DNA of 64,000 nt from Pseudopithomyces maydicus. Lineage: Eukaryota; Ascomycota; Dothideomycetes; Pleosporales; Didymosphaeriaceae. Where the stretch lies: NCBI GenBank assembly GCA_026873275.1, contig JANTUC010000014.1:1054001-1118000 (forward strand), read 5' to 3'. The notes under the pieces are model-generated. The model did no database searches and was not told the origin of the DNA. It was given only the letters and a program-made list of their open reading frames with translations. The translations under genes and the position numbers were made by a program. This document shows, piece after piece, positions 55,709 through 64,000 of the stretch; the first letter of the stretch is position 1, and every line of letters begins with the position of its first letter.

Positions 55709-56471
55709 ATGTCGTCCCCCGCAGCAGAACAGCAGGAGGCAGAGGAGAACAAGAAGATCCTCTTCCGCTTCTGCACAGAATGGTGAGTCGTGCGGCTACT
55801 CAAAATTAGGCGCTTTACTGACCGCCCCCAGCTCCAACCTTCTGTTCCCCCGCGAAGACAAGGCTGAGAGCAAACTGCTTTTCGCCTGCCGCACCTGTTC
55901 CCACACGGAGGACGCGCCCTCGGCCTGCGTCATGCGCAACGAAATCGCATCTTCGGCCGGTGACACAGCCGGTGTGACGGCAGATATCGGACAGGATCCT
56001 ACGGTTGGTCTTTCCCGCTCCTTTTCACGCGCCAGCCTCACGGATCTGGATGGCTTTCCAAACTTCTGCACAATGTGCGGGCAGGATATAGTCTGCGTGG
56101 AATGTGGCGAGGAAAGTGCGCCAGGCCTCGTGCTCGAAGCAGAGGACGAGCAGACGCTGCATTCAAACATCCAGAGAGGAGGCGGCGAGCAATCCTCGAA
56201 GAAATGAGCATAGTCGCGCCGTCTTCTCGTCGCTTGCCTGCTCCTCTTTGAGACTGCTGGCTGACTCTTGATCGCTTCTAGTTGCCTCGCGTCAAAGATA
56301 GGGCCTGCCCTTCGTGCGGCGAGCAGGACGTCGTCTTCTTCCAGTCCCAACAGCGAACCGCCAACACCGGCATGGTTGGTCTACCACAACATTACTCCTT
56401 TCTCGGGCTACACTGACCTGCCTCAGAAACTGTACTACGTCTGCACTCACTGCAGTCACGTGTGGCAGTAA
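55709..56471 (+). CDS. RPB9: RNA polymerase II subunit RPB9
   Basis: Four exons, 55709-55782, 55832-56003, 56282-56374 and 56427-56471, give 384 nt (127 aa). The N-terminal zinc ribbon has FRFCTECSNLLFPRED and LLFACRTCSHTE. NEIASSAGDTAGVTADIGQD and PTLPRVKDRACPSCGEQD lead into the C-terminal zinc ribbon, ending YYVCTHCSHVWQ, the canonical RPB9 end. RPB9 supports start-site choice, transcript fidelity and elongation. Introns 2 and 3 both have GTTGGT donors. Intron 2 (278 nt) is long for this window, and its first 67 codons stay open in the exon 2 frame. Length fits RPB9 (about 120 aa). Confidence 0.95.
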
Positions 56472-56708
56472 GGATCTTTGGGCCTCAGGATGGGCTGCAT
56501 CGGGTGGTGCAACGAGTCGTGCATCTGGTGGGGATAGAAAACAGCATTGGGTTGGAGTTTTTGTCTTTTTATCTATGAACGGTGTCCGGAATGCTATCTG
56601 ATACCCGGCGATATTGTACAATGGCATACATGTTTTGTACAGCAGCTATACCCCATACTCCTGGAAATGCAAATCTTCTTTCGTGCCCTCTTACTCCAGC
56701 TCCTACTC

Positions 56709-57243
56709 TTACACGTGCATAGGCGCTAGCGACAGGATCTTGGACCACTGCTTCTGCCTCAGCTCCGCCGCGACGACACCGCTCACACGCGACCCAATGG
56801 GCTCGCCAGCCTTGTTGATGAGCACGCAGGCGTTGTCGTCGAACTTGACCACGCTGCCGTCCGGTCTCTGCCACTTCTTCGCTGTCCGCACTACGACGGC
56901 GTGCCGCACATCTCCACGTCGCACCTTGTTCGCCGCGCTGATGGACACGCTGTTGCCCGTCTCGGGACCGAAGTTTCGCTGCTTCTTCACGACCACAACG
57001 ATGCGGTCACCTGTATCCTATCCGTCAACGGCGGTCCCGGGGTGGGTGGCATGGGACGCAGGTCACATACCGACTTTCGCGGGGCGCTTCGAGCGCAGGA
57101 CGTTGACGCACTCGACTATGGCGGCGCCAGAATTGTCGATGCAGTTGATGAGGGTCTAGATTGCGCTGCATGAGCTTGCCAGGTCAAGCCACGGTGGTAG
57201 AGGGGGTGGCTGCCGTCGCCGGGCGTACCTTGAGCTGGATCAT
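56709..57243 (-). CDS. MRPL38: Mitochondrial large-subunit ribosomal protein uL14m (MRPL38)
   Basis: Three exons, 57243-57229 (MIQLK), 57155-57071 and 57010-56709, give 402 nt (133 aa). Family signatures are TLINCIDNSGAAIVECVNVL, then GDRIVVVVKKQR, ANKVRRGDVRHAVVVRT, SVVKFDDNACVLIN, EPIGSRVSGVVAAELR and SLAPMHV at the end. Bacterial uL14 begins MIQ and ends similarly. The extra residues around TAKKWQRPDG are typical of fungal mitochondrial forms. It sits at the subunit interface of the mitoribosome. The protein has no separate cleavable presequence, as in yeast. It is divergent from SET9. Confidence 0.95.
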
Positions 57244-57802
57244 TGTGTCTGGTTCCGGCCTTCCTCCGTGTCGCGGTGCTGGCGCTGCTGCTGCTGGCGA
57301 TGGCCGTCCGTAGTCGTCGTCGTCGTCTCAGTTTGCAGTGAGGTGGACCGCGCTGCCCAGCAAATCGGGGCCGTCCTAGCGTTTCCTCGCTTGGTCCCGC
57401 CGTCGCTCTCCGCGCTTCCTGGCCAGCCAGCCGATGCAGCCGCAAGGGTGTCTAAGGGTTAAGCCAGGCCGCGTTTGCGCTGATCCACCCAGCCTCAAGT
57501 CTTACACCGTCTTGCGCCTGCGCTATTTGCAGCCAGTGTGCAGCCCGCGGACGCTGTCGCCCGTCCTTCCTTTTGCGTTGTCCTTGCGCGCTCTTTCTTC
57601 GTCGCTCCTTCCGTTTGCGCCCGCTGCCATTGTGGTAAACAGGTTGAGTTGACAACACGTCCGACGAACAGGCCTTGTCTCCTACGTCACCCAACCACCC
57701 CTATTGCGCCCTCTGCTCTGCGCAACACCCGCAACACACACCCCGAGACGCTCTCTGGATTGCACGGCGCGAGCCCCCGCGGCATCTGGTCCCTCCCCAG
57801 CC
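57244..57802. promoter_or_regulatory. Bidirectional promoter, MRPL38 / SET9
   Basis: A 559-bp divergent intergenic region. Frames inside it lack motifs and I recognise no named element. Confidence 0.4.
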
Positions 57803-59873
57803 ATGGCCCCGAAAGAGACGGCGAAGAAGGGCGCACTGACCCTCGAGAAGCTGGCTTTGTACGACGACGTGCTCACAGATGCGCTGGTCGACAAGGTAGG
57901 TTTGGCCCTCTCAGCGCCTGCGCACACAGTCGCCAGTGTTCGGCGAACCCCACAGCTAACCGACGTGCCCACAGGTCTACTACTGGACTACCATCAGGAA
58001 GAACCGTGGCGGCCGCTTTGGAGGGTCACGAGGGCTGAATGAGGAACACATTGCCAACATCCTACGGGAATATGTCATTATCGACAAGGACCCCGCCGAG
58101 GCCATGCAGCGCCTGGTCCAGCTGCCCGGCTTGAAGAAATTCCTGGCGACGCTGAAGGACGAGGCTGATCGGGAGCACTTCAAACGACACCTGCGCCGCT
58201 ATGTCTCCCTGTACATGCCCGACTGCCCGTTCGAAGTTACCACGACCAACCGCTATACCATCACCGAGCACGAGGCATCCATCACCGCCCGGCGGGACAT
58301 ACAGCCACGCGAGGAGATCAAGTACCTCACCGGCGTGCAAGTCGCCATGACCGAAGAGCAGGAGAAGAACTTGGAATTGCAGCGCAAAGACTTCAGTCTT
58401 GTCATTTCCGCCCGGAAGAAGACACGTTCGCTGTTCCTCGGACCCGCCCGTTTCGCCAATCACGATTGCGACGCGAACGCTCGCCTATCCACCAAAGGCT
58501 ACGACGGCATGCAGATCGTTGCAGTGAAACCAATCAAGGAAGGCGAAGAGATTACAGTCTCCTACGGTGAAGATTATTTCGGCGCAGACAACGATGAGTG
58601 TTTGTGCCATAGTTGTGAGTACCGAATGGTCAACGGCTGGGCGCCCTTCAGACCTGCCGATGATAGTAGTGAAGAAGACGCAGACGAGGAAGAGGATGAT
58701 ATCAAATCGAAAGCGCGAACACCGAAGGTCGAGGAAAGCACTTGCTCCTCGAAGCGGAAGCGCACGCAGGATGAAACTGATGAACCCGCCATTTGCGAAA
58801 TGTCACCCACATCCAAGCGCCAAAAAACCGAACCGGCAGGCGAACCGACCTCACCTTCATGCCGAGACCCCACAACGCCACCAAAGCCAACATTGGAATC
58901 TTCCGCCAGTTCCTCGTGTCTGCAACAACAAGAACTCCCCGTTTCCAGTATCGAAGATCCAGCTGCCAATCTTCCTCCTACATCACGGAATCTCCGTACC
59001 CAGAAACGCAATGGATTGTTCAGTCTAATCCTCAACGACGACGACGATGAAAATTCGTCTCGAAACTCCACGCCGCGATCCTCAGCAGGGACGCCGAAAT
59101 CAACACAATCGACCGACGCCACTTCGGTTGATGAAGACCATTCTGCAAGTGGTCTGGGTAACCCCACGATCAAAGTCGATCCTGATATAATACACGCGAA
59201 GCCAGCGTTGGGTGTCGCCACCATCAAAGACGAAACAACAACGGTAAATACTCCTTGGTCCTCACTCTTTGCCGACGATACCTCGTCTGAGCTGAGTGAC
59301 CTCTCTGACAGTTTGGATCTTGACGATGTTCTACAGCAAATCGTCAAACGGAAGCGACCGTTGATTCCACGACCCACCCGATCGAGCTCGCGAAACATGA
59401 TCTTCAATCGCATAGGTACGCCCGTTCTAGATCAGGAGCCTGGGGAAGGCATGGTCGAGAACAAGCGGAAGCCGGGCGATTACATGACTTCGAAATCGCG
59501 GTTGTCGGGCAAAGACAGTAAGTGGGCGGAGTGCCAGACGTGTGAGGATCAGTTCGTGCAAGAAGATGCTCACCGGGGGACGCGTAAGGAGTGCCCGCGG
59601 TGCGAGCGCCATTCGAAGCTCTACGGGTACCCTTGGCCTAAGACGGACAGAGAAGGTAAATACGATACCGAGGAGCGAGTTCTAGACCATCGCACGATTC
59701 ACAGATTCGTCGACCCGGAAGAGGAGAAGGAGATCAAGAAGGAGAAGCCGAAGCGAAAGTTCAAAGAGGAGATCATTGAGCGGTATTCCACGCCGCGATC
59801 TTATCGCGACTCTTCGATGAGTATAGAGGCCGAGAGCGGCCGGAAGAGGAGACGCACAAGGCTCACGATGTAA
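57803..59873 (+). CDS. SET9: SET9 histone H4-K20 methyltransferase (KMT5/SUV420 family)
   Basis: Two exons, 57803-57895 and 57975-59873, give 663 aa. The N-terminal helical region reads LALYDDVLTDALVDKVYYWT with IRKNRGGRFGGSRGL. The SET domain spans about residues 115-250: EHEASITARRDIQPREEIKY, RFANHDCDANARL (the NHDC AdoMet site near 193), ITVSYGEDYFG and the post-SET cysteines ECLCHSC. After it come long acidic, Ser-rich disordered stretches and a C-terminal cysteine-rich patch (WAECQTCEDQF, RKECPRCERHSK) typical of fungal SET9. The enzyme methylates histone H4 Lys20 and is linked to DNA-damage responses. Length matches filamentous orthologues (about 650 aa). Confidence 0.95.
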
Positions 59874-61519
59874 AGAGCGAAACGAAATGAGACGACGCGA
59901 GATGTTTGTTAATCATGGTGAACGAGTGTTTTCAACAAAACAACTTTTATAATACATTGGTGGCAAGAGGAGTCGTACGCCGTGGGATCGGCGACGAATT
60001 CATAACATGAGCATTTTGCATTACCCTTCATCACGCACGCACGACGTTGGCCAGCAATATCAACCTGCGGTCACGCGGTTCCAAGCATATATACTTGTTC
60101 AGGAGAGACGAGGAGTATTTGAATTGGGTAGGCGCTGGTGGTGGGAGTTGTACCGACCGAGCATACCCCTTCTCGATTGGGTCATTTTGTCATTCGGGCA
60201 CGTTAATGGTGATGTTCGAGCTGGTTCATCCTTGCATTGTACTATACGGTAGCATGTGTGTTTTTGGGTTCCGGTTGTCTTTACATGAGGCCTTTGGGCG
60301 GCTTGAGCATATATATTATACCACGATGGGCGGACAGCATTACTTTGGGTGGCCGCGATAATACATACATGTCGAGGTTGTACCAATGAAATGGCGTTGC
60401 ATATGAGCTTCTTGGTCGTGCTTTGTTTTCTTGGGTTGGTTGTGTCCCAGTCGTTACGCTTTCACGCCTCTGGTTCACCAGGGTGCACTATCACACTCCA
60501 ATCATTTGCACGATCCTAGTAGGAGCTTATTTAATCTGTAAACTGTACAAATTCCCCACACTGCCTCTTTAAGCGCATGCAAATACGTACACGTCTGAAG
60601 CTCGACCTGCCATCCTAAACTCCCGTCCAGCGAATCCTTCGCAGAAGCTTCCGAAACGGGCTCGTCGGCGCATGAAGAAGCGCCGAAGCGCATACCATGC
60701 GAAAGCAAAGGAAGGTGTGACCCGTCCTAGCAGTACTATATATATTAAGGTCGCGACGTCGCCCGTTCTCTTGCTTTCTTGCTGCTTTGCTTTTTCCTGC
60801 GCTTCCTGATATATGCTGACATGAGGAGGGCGTTGGGGTGTGGAGCGACCGTTGGTGTTCGCGGTTCGTTGGCTCCACTCTCCCTGGTCGTGGCTTGCGA
60901 GGTCACGCAATGCTGAGTGATTAGGTTTGAAGGTAGGACGGTTTTTTGTGTTATGTCATTTCCATTTAGTCGTCTTCTTCAAGTCATTTCTCTGTTCAAC
61001 TTCTTTTTCAAAGACATGGTGGTTCTTCCACGATGCACATTTCCGATTTCTCACGATACGTCACCGCCATCCAACCCACAGAGCAAACCCCGGCTTCGCT
61101 ATCTACCTACCTACCCAGGCTGTCCGCTACGGAGCCCTCGAAACATGAAACAGCAAACCAGCTTATGTCTGTCTCTTTGGCTGGCGACAGCTAGGCTAGG
61201 CGGACTTCCCACACGGCAATTGGTCCCTGGTGGGCATGGCGCACTCCTTGGCTGTCCTGACCCGTTAGCGTGACCGGTTGAAGGCTAATTTGGTCCTTCT
61301 CCTCATGGGCATTATCAGACCATTATCAGACCGTTGGACAGGCACCGGGCACTTTTCACACATCTTTTCGAGATCCATACCCACCGTGGCGGGACGCAGC
61401 ATCTGGGTCGACCGCGGATAGCACAGATACATGATACAAACGACGACTCGGGGTGTTTCGCAGCATACATTGTCCCGTCGAGGTAGGTAGGCTAGAAATA
61501 GCGTGGGAACTAAGGGGCG
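59874..61519. other. Intergenic, 1.6 kb
   Basis: 3' flank of SET9 and promoter of a regulator gene. Small frames lack motifs and TATA-like runs occur near 60309 and 60734. No gene is seen. Confidence 0.45.
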
Positions 61520-63160
61520 ATGCCCAAACGATCGACGGGCTGCTTCGAGTGCCGGAAGCGCAAAGTACGCTGCGATGAGGCGAGGCCAGAGTGCAATACG
61601 TGTCTGAGGAGGGGCACCAAATGTCCTGGATACCGCCCGCTTCAATCGTTCGTCTTGCACAAGTTCGAGGACCAGAATGAGAGGCCGTCCATCATCAAGG
61701 AAGACGAAAATCGCTATAGATATGCGAATCAGCGGACTTCGGACGAGGAACCAACGTCTGCGAGCTCGGAAGAGGGGGTCGTGGGGTTTTTGCAGCCGCC
61801 TGGGAGGAGGACGTCGGGGGCGCCAGTGTTGCGGCAGGTCAGCCCGATTGCGATTGAGCGCGTGCAGCATGTGGGAGAGTTGATTTGGTTGTATCTGCCC
61901 AGATCCGATGTGCATACGCTGCCGCCTCCGTCGGCGCTGATGCTCACGTTGCCGCAACTCCCTGCTACGAGCGATGTGCTGCTCGCTGCGGTCGATGCCT
62001 TGTCAGCAGCGCAGTTGGCGGTCGCGAATCGGAACTACCTGCTAGTTAACAGATCTCGGTCGCTCTACGGGACAGCGCTTTCGAAGATGATGAATGCGAT
62101 TCAGTATGTAGATCGGGCGAAGGAGGACGAAACGCTTTTCGCTACGTACTTACTCACGTTATACGAAGTAAAGACTCTGTCTCTGCATCAAGACTTTGTT
62201 AGGCTTACATTAATCACAGGTCTTCGTAGGCATCACTAGTGGACATGGCTTTTTCTATCACGTGCAAGGCCTCCTTCACCTCCTGAAGCAACGCGGTCCC
62301 GACTCCTTTAATAATCGTTTGAACATGCAACTATTTCACGCAATACGATACAACTCTGTACGCCCCCTCCTCCTCCTCCTCCCCTCCCCTCCCCATCCCA
62401 AACCACCTAACCAACACCCACCCCCCAGCTCAGCATCGGCTACCACGTGCGCAAAGGCTCCATGCTCGACGCCCCCGAATGGATGGCCGTCACGGCCAAA
62501 GCCTCCAAAATCGACCCCTACGTCGCCCTCATCGACCTCTGCATCCAAATCCCGCGCCTCCTCGAGCGCACCGACAAGCTCGCCGACGGCGATACCGACT
62601 CCGCAAATGCCCTCATCGACGACGCGCTCGCCCTCGCTAGAAAAGCTAAGCTCTGGTTCGCATCGTTTGAAAAGCACGGTCCGAGATATACATCCGTCGA
62701 CGTGGATGAATTTCAAGGCTTCAAGCAGATATGTCAAGACCGCACCTTCGACTCTGCCTTCAGCTTCTACGCTTTCGGCGCGGGGATTTGTTACATGATA
62801 TACTGGATGTCGATGCTCATCCTGCAATCCAACACGTTCAAGCTGCTTCTCAAGCACCGCCAGCTCCAGCCCAAGGACATGTATATGTGGGACCGCGAGC
62901 TGGGCAGCTACGCCGATAGCAGCTGTCGGTGCGTACCGTTCAACTGCCGGACGGAGGTGGGGTATGTGGGAAGGTTTGGCAGTTTGACGCCGTTGGTGGT
63001 GGCGAGAAAGTACTTTGAAGCCAAGAAGATGGAGAAGGAGGTGGGTTGGTGCGAGGTGGTTTATAGGAACGCGAGGATTCCGGGGCTGTACAGCACGACG
63101 CCAATGGAGCCGTTGAAGAGTATGCAGAGGTTGGTGCAGCAGAGTGACCGGTATATTTAG
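61520..63160 (+). CDS. Zn(II)2Cys6 transcription factor
   Basis: Three exons, 61520-62167, 62220-62357 and 62429-63160 (216+46+244 codons), give 505 aa. The zinc cluster is at residues 8-35: GCFECRKRKVRC, ARPECNTC and RRGTKCPGY, spacing C-x2-C-x6-C-x6-C-x2-C-x6-C. PGYRPLQSFVLHKFED follows. The rest matches the fungal 'transcription factor 2' type: LPATSDVLLAAVDALSAAQL, LFATYLLTLYEVFVGITSG, HGFFYHVQGLLHLLKQRGP, then DPYVALIDLCIQIPRLLER. Such single-cluster regulators commonly control nearby metabolic genes. The adjacent convergent nitronate monooxygenase is a possible but unproven target. The second intron is very C-rich. Confidence 0.93.
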
Positions 63161-63254
63161 GGGAGGGGAGAAAGTGTTTGGAAACTCATTAAACATTTCA
63201 ACAGTGTGGTTTATCAGGTTTTTGGTTCATATACTCTGGACAAAAACTGAAGCT

Positions 63255-64000
63255 TCATAGCTGACTCCGTTCCAAACCATTCACATTCCTGGAAAGTCTC
63301 TCCAGAATCTTCCCCGCATCCCTCCTCGTCTCCTCCACAATGCTCCCCGCCCTCTGCACCGACCGAACCAACCCCACCCCCGTCCCAGCATACGCCACCA
63401 TCCTCCCATGCGCCCCCCAAGCCTCATCCCCCTCCGCAACTCCTCCTTATACAACCTCACATTCTCTTCGTCCCCCATCCCCGCCTCCTCATCCTCATGC
63501 CCCTTATTCCTAATCATCCTCCCATCATATCTGTCCGGCCACTCCCCATTCCCCTTCAACCGATCACACAACGTCGACCTCACCGTCGCCACCCCCCATC
63601 CCCCACCCTCACCACCTCCCCCTTCCACCCCTCCGCAACCCCGCACTCCTCCGACGCAAGAAACCGCGTCCCCATCGCCACCCCATCACCCCCCAGCGCC
63701 ACCGCACCCGCAACACCCCGCCCATCCGCAATCCCCCCCGCCGCCACCACCGGAACATCCGCACGCCCCATCGCCGCCAGCCGATCTTTGACCTCGGGGA
63801 CGAGCGACACGATGCTCGCGGCGTGGCGGCTCCCGTGCCCTCCTGCGTCGGAGCCCTGCAGCACGAGGAAATCGGCATTCGTGGCCGCGAGGCTGCGCTC
63901 TGCCTCCGCCACGCTGCAAACCTGCACGCAGATCTTGGTAGCGCCGTTCGTAACGTCGCGGATCCTCTGCGCCCAGGTGCGTAGCTGTGCGTCGTCTCTC
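63255..64000 (-). CDS. Nitronate monooxygenase / 2-nitropropane dioxygenase, C-terminal part (cut by window edge; two apparent frameshifts)
   Basis: The frame enters at the right edge. ICVQVCSVAEAERSLA is followed by the FMN-site signature VLQGSDAGGHGSRH, then VPVVAAGGIADGRG and LGGDGVAMGTRFLASEE, all typical of class I nitronate monooxygenases that oxidise alkyl nitronates. Beyond VRVGDGG the reading moves to a second frame (VATVRSTLCDRLKGNGEWP, then NVRLYKEEL) and then a third (DEAWGAHGRMVAYAGTG to GLERSQL at the stop). The joins are a six-C run (63592-63597) and a five-C run (63428-63432) on the plus strand. One added base at each gives 249 whole codons plus one base. The fold is intact, so the breaks are probably sequencing errors. 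Confidence 0.9.

Noticed and set aside
61265..61957. 230-codon minus-strand frame
   Set aside because: It is antisense to the zinc cluster exon of the regulator gene and has no family signature.
62336..63196. 286-codon minus-strand frame
   Set aside because: It is antisense to exon 3 of the regulator gene, whose own frame is clearly coding and correctly spliced.

Overview
The window is nuclear DNA of a filamentous ascomycete. It has short spliceosomal introns (about 50-340 nt), BUD4/anillin, SET9, augmin-like, CBM21 and Zn(II)2Cys6 genes, and alternates between gene-rich stretches and visibly A+T-rich gene-poor stretches. Gene content and spacing suggest Pezizomycotina, most likely Dothideomycetes; that placement is inference. 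There are no plasmid, phage, CRISPR or rRNA features and I found no convincing tRNA. Most genes are spliced, so I rebuilt models by joining exons at GT..AG sites and checking that the total length stays in frame.

Layout. 0-17 kb: an MFS transporter cut by the left edge, an unknown membrane protein, a charged repeat protein, an augmin HAUS3-like gene divergent from thymidylate synthase (shared promoter with MluI cell-cycle boxes), a DUF7704-type membrane protein, a secreted feruloyl-esterase-like enzyme, an EBP/EXPERA sterol-isomerase-like protein, and a CBM21 glycogen-targeting subunit of protein phosphatase 1. 17-26 kb: about 8 kb in which I see no gene I can defend. 26-30 kb: a secreted Cys-containing protein among tetranucleotide repeats, and a mitochondrial BolA-like protein. 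30-40.7 kb: an A+T-rich, gene-poor interval with small hypothetical genes, a Zn2Cys6 regulator, an NADH-cytochrome b5 reductase, a 74-residue eight-cysteine secreted protein (effector-like) and a small putative zinc-binding protein. 40.7-64 kb: MRH4 mitochondrial helicase divergent from BUD4, a proline/glycine-rich conserved protein, an unknown protein, Pin1/Ess1 prolyl isomerase divergent from RPB9, mitochondrial uL14, SET9 H4K20 methyltransferase, a second Zn2Cys6 regulator, and a nitronate monooxygenase cut by the right edge.

How the genes work together. Most are unrelated housekeeping genes sharing promoters: HAUS3-like/TS (S phase and mitosis), MRH4/BUD4, PIN1/RPB9 (both act on RNA polymerase II), uL14m/SET9. 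The 30-40.7 kb interval is the accessory part.

An important caveat: at least six otherwise sound gene models are each broken by one or more single-base deletions, nearly all inside runs of five or more G or C and all in the same direction. Restoring one base makes the exon lengths divisible by three. The simplest reading is homopolymer undercalling in the assembly rather than real pseudogenes, and frameshifted genes here should not be called broken without read support.
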